DNA of 64,000 bases from Pseudomonas sp. RIT-PI-S (GCF_025642975.1 NZ_JANZKJ010000003.1:1-64000); one strand, 5' to 3'. Positions 45,695-56,034 are shown, counted from the first letter of the stretch. Program-made: numbers and translations. Notes: generated by a model not told the origin, from the sequence alone.

Positions 45695-47989
45695 TCAGCG
45701 TGGGATCACCGGTTGCCGGCTGGGCTTCTTCTTGCCGTTGCCATTCCCCTTGCCAGCCCGGGCCGCCTGATCGCGGCGCGCCTGGGCCGCGGCCTTGGCT
45801 TCCTCGCGCTTGTCCCAAGGCTTGCTGCCATCGCTGGCACGGGGCGGCAGGCCGGTATGCTGGGTAAGGATCCGCTGCTCGCGGCCAACCTTGTGACTGC
45901 CCGCCGGGGTAGAGTTCTTGCGCCGCGCACTGGTGTAGGTATCCACCTCAGGCTGATGCGCCGGAATCAACTGATGCTTGCCTGGGCCGATCAGGTCGGC
46001 GCGGCCCATGCGCTCAAGCGCCTCGCGCAGCATCGGCCAGCCCTTGGGGTCGTGATAACGCAAGAAGGCCTTGTGCAAGCGGCGCTGGGCCTCGCTCTTG
46101 ACGATGCTCACTGCGGGGCTCTTGTAGGTCACCTTGCGCAGCGGGTTCTTGCCCGAGTGGTACATCGCCGTAGCCGAGGCCATGGGCGAGGGGTAGAACG
46201 CCTGCACCTGGTCCGCGCGGAAGCCGTTGCCCTTGAGCCACAGCGCCAGGTTCATCATGTCTTCATCGGTGGTGCCGGGGTGTGCCGCGATGAAGTACGG
46301 GATCAGGTACTGCTCCTTGCCCGCCTCTTTCGAGTACTTCTCGAACATGCGCTTGAAGCGGTCATAGCTGCCGATGCCCGGCTTCATCATCTGGTTGAGC
46401 GGGCCTTCCTCGGTATGCTCCGGGGCGATCTTCAGGTAGCCGCCCACATGGTGGGTGACCAGCTCCTTGACGTATTCCGGCGACTCGACCGCCAGGTCGT
46501 AGCGCAGCCCCGAGGCGATGAGGATTTTCTTCACGCCCGGCAAGGCCCGGGCGCTTCGGTATAGCTGGATCAGCGCCGAATGGTCGGTATTGAGGTTCGG
46601 GCAAATGCCTGGGAACACGCAAGACGGCTTGCGGCAGGCGGATTCGATTTCCGGGCTTTTGCAGGCGATGCGGTACATGTTGGCGGTCGGGCCGCCCAGG
46701 TCGGAAATCACCCCAGTGAAGCCCGGGACCTTGTCACGGATTTCTTCGATTTCACGAATGATCGATTCTTCGGAGCGGTTCTGGATGATGCGGCCTTCAT
46801 GCTCGGTGATGGAGCAGAAGGTGCAGCCACCAAAGCAGCCGCGCATGATATTCACCGAGAAACGGATCATCTCGTAGGCCGGGATCTTTTCCTTGCCATA
46901 CGCAGGGTGTGGAATGCGCGCATACGGCATGCCGAACACGTAGTCCATTTCCTCGGTGGTCATGGGAATGGGCGGCGGGTTGAACCACACATCCACCTCG
47001 CCGTGTTTCTGCACCAACGCCCGCGCGTTGCCGGGGTTGGTTTCCAAATGCAGCACGCGGTTGGCGTGGGCGTAGAGCACCGCATCGTTACGCACTTTCT
47101 CGTACGACGGCAGGCGGATCACCGTTTTGTCGCGGGTCATGCGCGGGCTTTCGAGGATCTGCACGACCTTGGCTTCGGTTGGGTCTTCTACCGGCCCCTT
47201 TTCCTGCTCGATGGCGCAGGCCTGGGTGTCCTGGGTGTTCACATAGGGGTTGATGATCTTATCGACCTTGCCGGGGCGGTCGATCCGGGTGGAGTCCACC
47301 TCATACCAGCCCTGCGGCGTATCGCGGCGCACGAAGGCGGTGCCACGAATGTCGGTGATGCTCTCGACCTTTTCGCCCGCCGCCAACCGCTGGGCCACTT
47401 CGACCACGGCACGCTCGGCGTTGCCGTACAGCAGGATATCGGCGCAGGCGTCGATCAGGATCGAATGGCGAACCTTGTCCTGCCAGTAGTCATAGTGCGC
47501 GATGCGCCGCAGCGAGGCCTCGATGCCGCCCAGCACGATGGGCACATGGCGGTAGGCTTCCTTGCAGCGCTGGCTATACACCAGGCTGGCACGGTCAGGC
47601 CGCTTGCCCGCCAGGCCGCCGGGGGTATAGGCGTCGTCGGAGCGGATTTTCTTGTCCGCGGTGTAGCGGTTGATCATCGAGTCCATGTTGCCAGCGGCCA
47701 CGCCGAAGAACAGGTTCGGCTCGCCCAGCTTCATGAAGTCGGCTTTGTTGGTCCAGTCTGGCTGGGCAATGATGCCCACGCGGAAACCCTGGGACTCGAG
47801 CAGACGGCCGATGATCGCCATGCCAAACGATGGGTGGTCTACATACGCATCGCCGCTGACAATGATGATGTCGCAGGAGTCCCAGCCAAGCTGATCCATT
47901 TCTTCCCGGCTCATAGGCAGGAAAGGCGCCGGCCCGAAACATTCGGCCCAGTACTTTGGATAGTCGAATAGCGGCTTGGCTGCTTGCAT
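45695..47989 (-). CDS. YgiQ family radical SAM protein
   Basis: Cytoplasmic protein of 764 residues from the ATG at 47989 ([19 protein letters not shown]). Cobalamin-binding-like N-terminal part is followed by the radical SAM core, with the iron-sulfur ligands CxxxCxxC at C385, C389 and C392 in [18 protein letters not shown]. The C-terminal tail is rich in basic and Ala residues ([14 protein letters not shown]). The reaction is unknown for the family. It is convergent with the toxin-like gene; the two stops are adjacent. Confidence 0.9.
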   Translation of the reverse strand: MQAAKPLFDYPKYWAECFGPAPFLPMSREEMDQLGWDSCDIIIVSGDAYVDHPSFGMAIIGRLLESQGFRVGIIAQPDWTNKADFMKLGEPNLFFGVAAGNMDSMINRYTADKKIRSDDAYTPGGLAGKRPDRASLVYSQRCKEAYRHVPIVLGGIEASLRRIAHYDYWQDKVRHSILIDACADILLYGNAERAVVEVAQRLAAGEKVESITDIRGTAFVRRDTPQGWYEVDSTRIDRPGKVDKIINPYVNTQDTQACAIEQEKGPVEDPTEAKVVQILESPRMTRDKTVIRLPSYEKVRNDAVLYAHANRVLHLETNPGNARALVQKHGEVDVWFNPPPIPMTTEEMDYVFGMPYARIPHPAYGKEKIPAYEMIRFSVNIMRGCFGGCTFCSITEHEGRIIQNRSEESIIREIEEIRDKVPGFTGVISDLGGPTANMYRIACKSPEIESACRKPSCVFPGICPNLNTDHSALIQLYRSARALPGVKKILIASGLRYDLAVESPEYVKELVTHHVGGYLKIAPEHTEEGPLNQMMKPGIGSYDRFKRMFEKYSKEAGKEQYLIPYFIAAHPGTTDEDMMNLALWLKGNGFRADQVQAFYPSPMASATAMYHSGKNPLRKVTYKSPAVSIVKSEAQRRLHKAFLRYHDPKGWPMLREALERMGRADLIGPGKHQLIPAHQPEVDTYTSARRKNSTPAGSHKVGREQRILTQHTGLPPRASDGSKPWDKREEAKAAAQARRDQAARAGKGNGNGKKKPSRQPVIPR

Positions 47990-48060
47990 GGCGATAACCG
48001 AGGTTGTGGCGGATGGCCCGCGTGAATTCGCGGCCGCGGAGATTAGCACAAAAATTAACC

Positions 48061-48085
48061 AAATCCGACCACTCTTGTCGGATTT
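48061..48085 (-). terminator. Terminator of dnaB
   Basis: AAATCCGAC and GTCGGATTT pair perfectly around a seven-base loop; on the minus strand the stem is followed by GGTTAATTTTTG. It lies 70 bp beyond the dnaB stop. Confidence 0.75.
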
Positions 48086-48154
48086 ACCGGCCGAATCGTT
48101 CCCGGGTTTCACCCGGCCCTACAGCGTGGGCGCGGGCGAAGCCACAATTGCCGG

Positions 48155-49549
48155 TTACTCGTCGTCGAACTGGTAGCTGCCCGGCGCCAGGTTCTCAAAC
48201 CGCGTGTACTTGCCGATAAACGCCAGGCGCACGGTGCCGATGGGGCCGTTCCGCTGCTTGCCGATGATGATCTCGGCAATGCCCTTGTGTTCGGTTTCGG
48301 GGTGATAGACCTCGTCCCGGTACACGAACATGATCACGTCGGCGTCCTGCTCGATCGCTCCGGATTCCCGCAGGTCCGAGTTGACCGGCCGCTTGTTCGG
48401 GCGCTGTTCGAGGGAGCGGTTGAGCTGCGACAAGGCGATCACTGGGCAGCCGAATTCCTTGGCCAGGGCCTTGAGCGAGCGAGAGATCTCGGAAATCTCG
48501 TTGGTACGGTTGTCGCCACTGGAGCCGGGAATCTGCATCAACTGCAGGTAGTCGATCATGATCATGGCGATTTCGCCGTGCTCGCGAACGATACGCCGTG
48601 TACGGGCGCGCATTTCCGAGGGGCTGATGCCAGCGGTGTCGTCGATGAACAGCTTGCGGTCGTTGAGCAGGTTCACCGCGGAGGTGAGCCGCGGCCAATC
48701 GTCGTCGTCCAGCCGGCCGCTACGGACCTTGGTCTGATCGATACGGCCCAGCGACGACAGCATACGCATTACCAGGGAATCGCCGGGCATCTCCAGGGAA
48801 TACACCAGCACCACCTTGTCGCTGCGCAGTACCGCGTTCTCCACCAGGTTCATGGCGAAGGTGGTCTTACCCATGGACGGTCGTCCGGCCACGATCACCA
48901 GGTCCGCCGGTTGCAGGCCGCTGGTCTTGTCATCGAGGTCGGCATAGCCGGTGGACAGGCCGGTGATGGCCTGGTCGGTATTGAACAGGGTGTCGATGCG
49001 GTCGATGGCCTTGGTCAGCAGGTCGTTCACGCCCACGGGGCCGCCTGTTTTCGGCCGCGCTTCGGCGATCTGGAAGATCTGCCGCTCGGCTTCATCGAGA
49101 ATCTCCGCTGCGTTACGCCCTTGCGGGTTGAATGCGCTGTCGGCGATGTCGCTGCTGATGCTGATCAACTGGCGCAGGGTCGCCCGCTCTCGCACGATCT
49201 GCGCATAAGCCTTGATGTTGGCGACCGAGGGGATGTTCTTGGCCAGCTCGCCCAGGTAAGCCAAACCACCTACCTGGTTGGCTTGACCTTCCTTGTCCAG
49301 TTGCTCATGCAGGGTAACCACGTCGAAGGGGACGTTCTGGTCGGCCAGGCGAGCGATGGCACGGAAGATCAGGCGGTGGTCATGCCGATAGAAGTCGCCG
49401 TCCGATACCTGGTCTAGCACCCGCTCCCAGGCATTGTTGTCCAGCATCAAGCCACCGAGCACGGCCTGTTCGGCCTCGATGGAATGCGGCGGGACCTTGA
49501 GCGCGGCGGTTTGCAGGTCGTATTGCTCGGGCGTCGAAATCTCGTTCAT
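48155..49549 (-). CDS. dnaB: Replicative DNA helicase DnaB
   Basis: Hexameric replication-fork helicase of 464 residues. The N-terminal collar domain (about 20-125) is followed by a linker and the RecA-like motor with Walker A GRPSMGKT at residues 222-229 and the late ALSQLNRSLEQR and MFVYRDEVYHP blocks. It is separated from rplI by a terminator, so it likely has its own promoter within that 102-bp gap. Confidence 0.97.
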   Translation of the reverse strand: MNEISTPEQYDLQTAALKVPPHSIEAEQAVLGGLMLDNNAWERVLDQVSDGDFYRHDHRLIFRAIARLADQNVPFDVVTLHEQLDKEGQANQVGGLAYLGELAKNIPSVANIKAYAQIVRERATLRQLISISSDIADSAFNPQGRNAAEILDEAERQIFQIAEARPKTGGPVGVNDLLTKAIDRIDTLFNTDQAITGLSTGYADLDDKTSGLQPADLVIVAGRPSMGKTTFAMNLVENAVLRSDKVVLVYSLEMPGDSLVMRMLSSLGRIDQTKVRSGRLDDDDWPRLTSAVNLLNDRKLFIDDTAGISPSEMRARTRRIVREHGEIAMIMIDYLQLMQIPGSSGDNRTNEISEISRSLKALAKEFGCPVIALSQLNRSLEQRPNKRPVNSDLRESGAIEQDADVIMFVYRDEVYHPETEHKGIAEIIIGKQRNGPIGTVRLAFIGKYTRFENLAPGSYQFDDE

Positions 49550-49587
49550 AACCGGCGGAATCTTGAGTGTGGTTCGGTAAAAACAAA

Positions 49588-49617
49588 GGGCACGGCCTGC
49601 AATGCAGGACCGTGCCC
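49588..49617 (-). terminator. Terminator of the rpsF-rpsR-rplI operon
   Basis: GGGCACGG and CCGTGCCC enclose CCTGCA/TGCAGG with one bulged base; on the minus strand it runs into TTTGTTTTTACC. Confidence 0.85.
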
Positions 49618-49651
49618 AATGTTAACTGGCTGGCAAACGCCAACCAACAGC

Positions 49652-50098
49652 TTAGGCAGCTACAACCACAACGCGAACGGTGGCTTCGACGTCGCTGTGC
49701 AGGTGCACGGCAACGTCGTATTCACCGACGTTACGGATGGTGCCGTTCGGCAGACGTACTTCAGCCTTGGCCACTTCCACGCCAGAGGCGGTCAGTGCGT
49801 CAGCGATGTCGTGGGTGCCGATCGAACCGAACAGCTTGCCTTCATCGCCAGCGGTGGCGGTGATGGTGACTTCCAGTTCGGCCAGTTGAGCAGCGCGGCT
49901 TTCAGCCGAAGCCTTCTTGTCGGCAGCTGCTTTTTCCAGGTCGGCGCGGCGAGCTTCGAACGCAGCCAGGTTGGCTTCGGTCGCGGCAGTGGCCTTGCCT
50001 TGTGGCAGCAGGTAGTTACGGCCGTAACCAGCCTTTACGCTTACCTTGTCGCCCAGGTTGCCCAGGTTGGCGATTTTTTCCAGCAGGATCAGTTCCAT
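49652..50098 (-). CDS. rplI: 50S ribosomal protein L9
   Basis: Ribosomal protein of 148 residues. [22 protein letters not shown] and [13 protein letters not shown] are the L9 signature, followed by the long connecting helix and the C-terminal RNA-binding domain. GGTTAATACC with AGAGGT precedes the start. It is the last gene of the S6-S18-DUF2232-L9 set. Confidence 0.98.
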   Translation of the reverse strand: MELILLEKIANLGNLGDKVSVKAGYGRNYLLPQGKATAATEANLAAFEARRADLEKAAADKKASAESRAAQLAELEVTITATAGDEGKLFGSIGTHDIADALTASGVEVAKAEVRLPNGTIRNVGEYDVAVHLHSDVEATVRVVVVAA

Positions 50099-50119
50099 TT
50101 GGTATTAACCTCTTAACTT

Positions 50120-51019
50120 TTAACCTTCACCGTTCGCGGATCCCTGGTCATCTCCCTGTTCGGGAGCCAGGCGGCCGCGAAAATCAATCAGGCTGTCGAC
50201 AATGGCCAAGACCACGAGCAACAGATAGGCCAGCTGCATAAACAGCAGGAACGTGACGTACAACCCTACCAGCCAGAATCGGCCGAGCTTGCCGCGCGCG
50301 GCCAGCCCATGCACCAGGGCGAAGCCCGCGAACACCAGCGGCACGCTGCAGATGGGCGTCAACATCGCCACCCGCGGGCCAAACTGCGGCCCAACCAGCA
50401 TGCACGCCAGCAGCGCTAGCGCCATGGCGCCGGGAATCCTCGCGGCGCGGAACTCGCGCCCGAAACCTCCCGGGTTGTACAACACGGCCTGCCAGTAGCG
50501 CCCCAACATCAGGGCCAACAAGCTGACGGCCTGCAACAGTGCTGCTATCAGTCCGATCAGTACCGGGGCGATCAACGCCTCCAGGTGGGCCTGCTCTTCC
50601 AGCGACAAGCGCTGGTAGATATCACCGAGCAGGTTGGGCAAGTGGCTGTTCATCGCCACCGCCAGCTGGTTCAGGGCCTCGCCAAAGACAGCGCCCAGCA
50701 CCACGCCATACACCACACCCAGGCCGATACTCGCCAGCAGCAACCTGTCCCAGGTCCACCCCGCGCGCAACAACGCCGCGAGGCCCAGTGAACCGAGCAG
50801 CACCAGCAAGGTGCGAGGTTCACCGAAGTACCACCAGACCAACGCCGGCAGCACCCCCCAGGCAAGCACGCCAATGGCGTCGCTCAGCCCCCGCCGCAGC
50901 AGCACTAGGCAACCCGCGGCAGCACTCAACCAGAACAACAGCGGCAACGCCGCACATCCAGCCACCACCAGGGTGGCTTGCATACGACCCCGCATGATGA
51001 AATCAGCCAAGGCACGCAT
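50120..51019 (-). CDS. DUF2232 (YybS-like) membrane protein
   Basis: Inner-membrane protein of 299 residues with about eight hydrophobic segments and a charged C-terminal tail (PEQGDDQGSANGEG). It lies between rpsR (37 bp) and rplI (21 bp), the usual position of the YybS/DUF2232 family in Pseudomonas. Function unknown. Confidence 0.88.
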   Translation of the reverse strand: MRALADFIMRGRMQATLVVAGCAALPLLFWLSAAAGCLVLLRRGLSDAIGVLAWGVLPALVWWYFGEPRTLLVLLGSLGLAALLRAGWTWDRLLLASIGLGVVYGVVLGAVFGEALNQLAVAMNSHLPNLLGDIYQRLSLEEQAHLEALIAPVLIGLIAALLQAVSLLALMLGRYWQAVLYNPGGFGREFRAARIPGAMALALLACMLVGPQFGPRVAMLTPICSVPLVFAGFALVHGLAARGKLGRFWLVGLYVTFLLFMQLAYLLLVVLAIVDSLIDFRGRLAPEQGDDQGSANGEG

Positions 51020-51056
51020 GCGCTCTATCCTTTACTGCTTGTCGACAAAGCCCGTA

Positions 51057-51287
51057 TCAGCGGCCGTGGCTGTCGGTGTAAGGCAGCAGGGCCAGGAAGC
51101 GGGCGCGCTTGATAGCGGTAGCCAGCTGACGCTGATAACGAGCCTTGGTACCCGTGATGCGGCTAGGAACGATCTTGCCGGTTTCAGATACGTAAGCTTT
51201 CAGGGTGTTGAGATCTTTGTAGTCGATCTCTTTAACGTTTTCTGCGGTGAAGCGGCAGAATTTACGACGACGGAAGAAACGTGCCAT
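51057..51287 (-). CDS. rpsR: 30S ribosomal protein S18
   Basis: Basic ribosomal protein of 76 residues with the S18 signature [21 protein letters not shown] and [23 protein letters not shown]. It binds 16S rRNA as a complex with S6, whose gene lies 28 bp upstream. Confidence 0.98.
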   Translation of the reverse strand: MARFFRRRKFCRFTAENVKEIDYKDLNTLKAYVSETGKIVPSRITGTKARYQRQLATAIKRARFLALLPYTDSHGR

Positions 51288-51315
51288 TTAACAGGCTCCT
51301 CTAAAGATCCGTGGA

Positions 51316-51750
51316 TTACTCGTCAGCGTTGTCGCTGTTGTCGCTGTTGTCGCTGCTGTCGCTGTCATCGCCGTCGGCGTTTTCAGCTTGCTCAGGACGG
51401 TCACGACGCTCACGGCGCTCGCTGCGGTTCTCTTCAGCCTTGAGCATTTCGGACGGGCCGGTAACGGCTTCGTCGCGACGGATCACAAGGTTACGGATCA
51501 CGGCATCGTTGTAGCGGAAGCTGTCTTCCAGCTCGGCCAGGGCCTTGCCAGTGCACTCGACGTTCAGCATCACGTAGTGAGCCTTGTGAACGTTGTTGAT
51601 TGCATAGGCCAGTTGACGACGGCCCCAGTCTTCCAGGCGGTGAATCTTGCCACCGTCTTCTTCGATCAGCTTGGTGTAACGCTCGACCATGCCGCCGACT
51701 TGCTCGCTCTGGTCCGGGTGGACCAGGAAGATGATTTCGTAATGACGCAT
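51316..51750 (-). CDS. rpsF: 30S ribosomal protein S6 with acidic repeat tail
   Basis: Ribosomal protein of 144 residues. The fold [18 protein letters not shown] to LVIRRDEAV is standard; after about residue 100 a charged tail begins and ends in Asp/Ser/Asn repeats ([14 protein letters not shown]), coded by four 9-bp repeats at 51328-51363. The C-terminal Glu matters because RimK adds glutamates to S6 in related species; the end here is DE rather than EE. First gene of the operon, behind a sigma-70 promoter. Confidence 0.97.
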   Translation of the reverse strand: MRHYEIIFLVHPDQSEQVGGMVERYTKLIEEDGGKIHRLEDWGRRQLAYAINNVHKAHYVMLNVECTGKALAELEDSFRYNDAVIRNLVIRRDEAVTGPSEMLKAEENRSERRERRDRPEQAENADGDDSDSSDNSDNSDNADE

Positions 51751-51864
51751 GAATGCTCCTTACGGGTTGTAGCCTGCCGGGATACCGGTCAGACAAGGAG
51801 TTAATGTTTCTGATGCTTGCCTCGGCCGGGCGCAAATACGCCTGCCACCTGGGCAAGGGGCGCA

Positions 51865-51893
51865 ATTGTAGAGAAGGGGCTGGGCTTAAGCAA
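51865..51893 (-). promoter_or_regulatory. Sigma-70 promoter of the rpsF operon
   Basis: On the minus strand TTGCTT and TACAAT are separated by 17 bases. The leader to the rpsF ATG is then about 105-110 bases. Confidence 0.7.
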
Positions 51894-52052
51894 GGCAATT
51901 GGCGAATATTTGACCAGCCCCATAAACAAGCCAACAGGTGCTGCCCGCGAACCTTGAGCGCTCATTCCGGGCCCCGCCCGGCCCCAAAGAGTTCGGCGCG
52001 GGGCCGGGGGCTGCTGCAGGAGATTCTACGGTTGGCCCGCAAACGCTAACGC

Positions 52053-52124
52053 GCAGCAGCACGGCTTGCCGGCGATAGGGATTACGCGGAGCTGCATCTG
52101 ATCGCGGGCAAGCCTGGCTGCTAC
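52053..52124. repeat. Inverted REP pair
   Basis: GCAGCAGCACGGCTTGCCGG and GGGCAAGCCTGGCTGCTAC face each other. It lies 77 bp past the rlmB stop. Confidence 0.75.
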
Positions 52125-52200
52125 GGCCTTGGCGTGCAGGAGCTGGCGCCTGCCCACGAACCCCGAGGCCGTGGCTCGCAGGTTTTGCCCGCTTCTACAT

Positions 52201-52944
52201 TCAGCGGCCCTTGCGCTGGCGCACGGCTTCGAACAGGCATACGCCGGTGGCTACGGAGACGTTCAGGCTGCTGACACTGCCGCCCATGGGCAGCTTCACC
52301 AGATGGTCGCAATGCTCGCGGGTCAAGCGCCGCATGCCCTTGCCTTCGGCCCCCATCACCAGCACCAGTGGGCCGGTGAGGTCTTGCTGGTAGATTTCTT
52401 TGTCCGCCTCGCCGGCGGTGCCGACGATCCATAGCCCACGCTGCTGGAGTTTTTCCAGGCTACGGGCCAGGTTGGTCACGGCCACCAGCGGAATGACTTC
52501 CGCCGCGCCGCAGGCGACCTTACGCACCACCGGGGTGAGCGTGGCGGCTTTGTCCTTAGGGATGATCACCGCCAGAGCGCCGGCAGCATCGGCGGTGCGC
52601 AGGCAGGCGCCAAGGTTATGTGGGTCGGTCACGCCGTCGAGCACCAGCAGCAGCGGTGGCCCGTCGTGGCGGTCGAGTAACTCCTCGAGCATGGCTTCGC
52701 CCCACACTTGGCTGGGGCTCACATCCGCCACCACGCCTTGATGCACGCCCTCGACCCAGGCATCGAGCTCTTTGCGTTCAGCGGCACCGATCGCCACCCG
52801 ATGTTGCCCGGCCAGCTCCAACAGCGCTTGCAGGCGAGGCTCGCTACGCCCCTCGGACAGCCAGATCTGCTTGACCCGGCGAGGATGGTGGCGCAGCAAT
52901 GCTTCGACGGCATGTACGCCGTAGATTTTTTCCAGCTGACTCAT
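52201..52944 (-). CDS. rlmB: 23S rRNA (guanosine-2'-O-)-methyltransferase RlmB
   Basis: SPOUT/TrmH-family enzyme of 247 residues that methylates the 2'-OH of G2251 of 23S rRNA. The substrate-binding domain (1-75) precedes motif 1 (NLGACLRTADAAGA), motif 2 (VLVMGAEGKGMRRL) and motif 3 (LPMGGSVSSLNVSVATGVCLFE), which form the knotted SAM site. Its start overlaps the rnr stop by four bases. Confidence 0.96.
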   Translation of the reverse strand: MSQLEKIYGVHAVEALLRHHPRRVKQIWLSEGRSEPRLQALLELAGQHRVAIGAAERKELDAWVEGVHQGVVADVSPSQVWGEAMLEELLDRHDGPPLLLVLDGVTDPHNLGACLRTADAAGALAVIIPKDKAATLTPVVRKVACGAAEVIPLVAVTNLARSLEKLQQRGLWIVGTAGEADKEIYQQDLTGPLVLVMGAEGKGMRRLTREHCDHLVKLPMGGSVSSLNVSVATGVCLFEAVRQRKGR

Positions 52945-55529
52945 GTTCTTGCCTTGGTCTTGCGCGAGCCGGCTTTAGGCGGCCCCTTGCGGTGCTTGGT
53001 CGGCTTGGCGGCGTCGGCCTTGGCCGGGTTGCCATGCCGGGCTTCGCTCATCAGCGCCTTTTTCATTTCGCGGCTCTTGCGCACTTCGGCGTTGTTGGCC
53101 GTGGCATGAGAGGCGCGATAGGCGTCGTCGACGGCCGGGTCCTTCCCTGCCTTGCGCTTGCGCGGGCGGGCCGGCTCGGCCGGTGGCACGGCAGCGGCCG
53201 GCGCGGAGGCGGAAGCCGCAGGCCCTTTATCGGCAGGCTTGCGAGACTTGCGCGAATTGCTATCGGAGCCCTTCTCAGGGGTTTTGTCAGCCAACTCGAA
53301 GTCGATCTTGCGCTCATCAAGGTCAACCCGCATCACCCGCACCGCGATAGTGTCGCCGAGGCGGAAACTGCGGCCGGTCCGCTCGCCGGTAAGGCGATGG
53401 TGGACCTGGTCGTAGTGGTAGTAGTCCCCCGGCAAGGCCGAAACATGCACCAGGCCTTCGACGTAGATGTCGGTGAGTTCCACGAACAGGCCAAAACCGG
53501 TGGTCGCGGTAATCACGCCTGGGAACACTTCGCCCACGCGGTCTTTCATGTACTCGCACTTGAGCCAGTTCACCACATCACGGGTGGCTTCATCGGCCCG
53601 GCGCTCGGTCATCGAGCACTGCTCGCCGAGCTGTTCGAGCGCGGCCTCGTCGTACGGGTAGATGCGCGCCTTGGGCATTGCAGCGGCGCCGGCACGCACC
53701 ACATGCGGGGTTTCGCGCTTGGAACGGATCACGCTGCGTATGGCCCGGTGCACAAGCAGGTCCGGGTAGCGGCGGATCGGCGAAGTGAAGTGGGTGTAGG
53801 CGGGATAGTTGAGGCCAAAGTGGCCGTGGTTGTCCGAGGTATACACCGCCTGGCTCAGGGAGCGCAGCATGACGGTCTGGATCAGGTGGAAGTCCGGGCG
53901 ATCCTTGATGGTTTCCAGCAGCGCCTGGTAATCCTTCGGGCTCGGCCCCTCCTTGCCCTTGTGCAGCGACAGGCCAAGCTCGCCGAGAAAGGCGCGCAGT
54001 TTTTCCAGGCGCTCCGGCGGCGGGCCATCGTGCACCCGGTACAACGCAGGCACTTCGTGCTTCTTGAGGAATTCGGCGGTGGCCACGTTGGCGGCCAGCA
54101 TGCACTCCTCGATCAGCTTGTGGGCATCGTTGCGGGTGGTGGGGCGAATCTCGGCGATCTTGCGCTCGGTGCCGAAGATAATGCGGGTTTCCTGGGTTTC
54201 GAAGTCGATGGCGCCGCGCACATGGCGCCCGGCAAGCAGCACCTGGTACAGCGCATACAGCTGCTTGAGGTGCGGCAACACTTCGCCATATTCCCCGCGA
54301 AGCGCCTTCGCCTCGGTGCTGCGGGAATGCTCGAGCATGGTGCTGACCTTGTTGTAGGTCAGGCGAGCATGGGAATGGATAACCGCTTCGTAGAACTTGT
54401 AGTCGACCATCTGCCCGCTTTTGGAAATGGTCATTTCGCAGACCATTGCCAGGCGGTCGACGTGGGGGTTCAGGGAGCACAGGCCGTTTGACAGCTCTTC
54501 GGGCAACATCGGCACTACCCGCTCGGGGAAGTACACCGAGTTGCCCCGTACCTGGGCTTCCGCGTCCAGTGCGGAGTCGATCTTCACATAGCTGGACACA
54601 TCGGCGATGGCCACGAACAACCGCCAGCCGCCAGAAAACATCTTGATGCGGCCCTTGGGCTCGCAATACACCGCGTCGTCGAAGTCTCGCGCATCTTCAC
54701 CGTCGATGGTGACAAACGGCAGGTGACGCAGGTCCACCCGGTTCTGCTTGTGCTTTTCTTCCACCTCGGGCTTGAGCCGCGCGGCTTCTTTTTCCACCGC
54801 CTCGGGCCACACATGGGGGATATCGTAGCTGCGCAGGGCAACGTCGATTTCCATGCCGGGGGCCATATAGTTGCCCAGCACTTCGATCACATCGCCCTGA
54901 GGCTGGAAGCGCGCGGTCGGCCAGTGGGTGATCTTGATCTCGACGAACTGGCCAACGCGCGCTCCACCATTACGGCCCGGCGTGACCAGTACTTCCTGCT
55001 GCACCTTGGGATTATCGGCCTGAACGAAGCCGATACCGCCCTCTTCGAAATAACGGCCCACGATGCTTTCATGGGCACGGCTGACCACCTCGACCAACGC
55101 GCCTTCACGGCGGCCACGACGGTCCAGGCCGGATACCCGCGCCAGCGCACGGTCGCCGTCGAATACCAGGCGCATCTGCGCCGGGCTCAGGAACAGATCA
55201 TCACTGCCGTCATCGGGAATAAGGAAGCCGAACCCATCACGGTGACCGCTGACCCGGCCGGCGATCAGGTCGAGCTTGTCTACCGGGGCGTAGGTGCCAC
55301 GGCGGGTATAAATAAGCTGAGCATCGCGCTCCATCGCCCGCAGGCGGCGGCGCAATGCTTCGATCTGGTCCTCGGTCCCCAGGCCGAACTCCTCTACCAG
55401 CTGCTCGCGGCTCGCAGGGGAACCACGCTCGGCGAGGTGGTGCAGAATCAGTTCACGGCTGGGGATAGGATTTTCGTATTTTTCCGCTTCACGAGCGGCC
55501 TCGGGATCGAGGGACTGCCAATCGGCCAT
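52941..55529 (-). CDS. rnr: Ribonuclease R
   Basis: 3'-5' exoribonuclease of 862 residues from the ATG at 55529. An N-terminal helix-turn-helix and two cold-shock domains precede the RNB catalytic domain, with the metal-binding cluster DGEDARDFDD at 276-285. An S1 domain (GEVFPGVITATTGFGLFVEL) follows, then a basic, Ala/Pro-rich tail of about 130 residues ending in KTKART, important for structured RNA in this family. Overlaps rlmB, so rRNA processing and modification genes are co-transcribed. Confidence 0.96.
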   Translation of the reverse strand: MADWQSLDPEAAREAEKYENPIPSRELILHHLAERGSPASREQLVEEFGLGTEDQIEALRRRLRAMERDAQLIYTRRGTYAPVDKLDLIAGRVSGHRDGFGFLIPDDGSDDLFLSPAQMRLVFDGDRALARVSGLDRRGRREGALVEVVSRAHESIVGRYFEEGGIGFVQADNPKVQQEVLVTPGRNGGARVGQFVEIKITHWPTARFQPQGDVIEVLGNYMAPGMEIDVALRSYDIPHVWPEAVEKEAARLKPEVEEKHKQNRVDLRHLPFVTIDGEDARDFDDAVYCEPKGRIKMFSGGWRLFVAIADVSSYVKIDSALDAEAQVRGNSVYFPERVVPMLPEELSNGLCSLNPHVDRLAMVCEMTISKSGQMVDYKFYEAVIHSHARLTYNKVSTMLEHSRSTEAKALRGEYGEVLPHLKQLYALYQVLLAGRHVRGAIDFETQETRIIFGTERKIAEIRPTTRNDAHKLIEECMLAANVATAEFLKKHEVPALYRVHDGPPPERLEKLRAFLGELGLSLHKGKEGPSPKDYQALLETIKDRPDFHLIQTVMLRSLSQAVYTSDNHGHFGLNYPAYTHFTSPIRRYPDLLVHRAIRSVIRSKRETPHVVRAGAAAMPKARIYPYDEAALEQLGEQCSMTERRADEATRDVVNWLKCEYMKDRVGEVFPGVITATTGFGLFVELTDIYVEGLVHVSALPGDYYHYDQVHHRLTGERTGRSFRLGDTIAVRVMRVDLDERKIDFELADKTPEKGSDSNSRKSRKPADKGPAASASAPAAAVPPAEPARPRKRKAGKDPAVDDAYRASHATANNAEVRKSREMKKALMSEARHGNPAKADAAKPTKHRKGPPKAGSRKTKART

Positions 55530-55691
55530 TAGAGAGTGTTCACCTTGTGTGATATGCAAGTTAGTTTGGCATACCCCTGTTGAAACGGGAAATTCCGACC
55601 GTTAAAGCCTGGTCGTGGCATTGCCTCGTTACTCGCTTCAAAGGGCTGCAAAGGGCGCCCGACCGGTGGGAAATATTTTTGGGGTCAGGGG

Positions 55692-55720
55692 TTTACACTG
55701 CAATACGGCAACCGTATAGT
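55692..55720 (+). promoter_or_regulatory. Promoter of the first tRNA-Leu gene
   Basis: TTTACA and TATAGT are 17 bases apart, followed by the GC-rich discriminator GCGCGCC typical of stringently controlled stable RNA genes. Confidence 0.8.
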
Positions 55721-55751
55721 GCGCGCCATCGACGACGCAAGTAGTCGATTT

Positions 55752-55838
55752 GCCCAGATGGTGAAATTGGTAGACACGCCAGCTTCAGGTGTTGGTGGCC
55801 TTACGGCCGTGGAAGTTCGAGTCTTCTTCTGGGCACCA
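55752..55838 (+). tRNA. tRNA-Leu (anticodon CAG), copy 1
   Basis: 87 nt including encoded CCA. Acceptor GCCCAGA pairs with TCTGGGC, the anticodon stem CCAGC/GTTGG encloses TTCAGGT with anticodon CAG, and the long variable arm GGCC-TTAC-GGCC is that of a class II tRNA. It reads CUG, the main Leu codon in this genome. Confidence 0.97.
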
Positions 55839-55875
55839 TATTCAAACGCGAGACTACCTCAGTCCACTGCGTTCC

Positions 55876-55907
55876 AAAAGCCCGCGAAAGCGGGCTTTTG
55901 CATTTTT
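55876..55907 (+). terminator. Terminator after tRNA-Leu copy 1
   Basis: AAAAGCCCGC and GCGGGCTTTT pair around GAAA, then GCATTTTTG. Confidence 0.85.
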
Positions 55908-55974
55908 GCGCAGATGTATTTCTCCGTCATATTCATGCCCAGCCCCTGTTGGCAGCTTTTTTCAGGGAGGGGGC

Positions 55975-56003
55975 TTTACAGCCCGATATGACCGCCGTAT
56001 AGT
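55975..56003 (+). promoter_or_regulatory. Promoter of the second tRNA-Leu gene
   Basis: TTTACA and TATAGT again 17 bases apart, with the same discriminator and 5' leader (GCGCGCCATCGACGACG) as the first copy. Confidence 0.8.
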
Positions 56004-56034
56004 GCGCGCCATCGACGACGTGAGTCTTCGATAT

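Larger units (their letters stand above)
51751..52200. other. Region upstream of rpsF
   Basis: 450 bp holding the rpsF leader and promoter (51865-51893), a GC-rich dyad near 51970-52012 (CCCCGCCCGGCCCC against GGGGCCGGGGG), and an inverted REP pair at 52053-52124. The leader just upstream of the rpsF ATG has a CCGG-TAT-CCCGG stretch that could be the S6:S18 autoregulatory site known from other bacteria. No gene seen. Confidence 0.5.

Noticed and set aside
46580..47971. Open frame of 463 codons opposite ygiQ
   Set aside because: It shadows the radical SAM gene; composition is that of a reverse-strand artefact.
46014..48062. Several shorter frames within ygiQ
   Set aside because: Out-of-frame shadows of the same gene.
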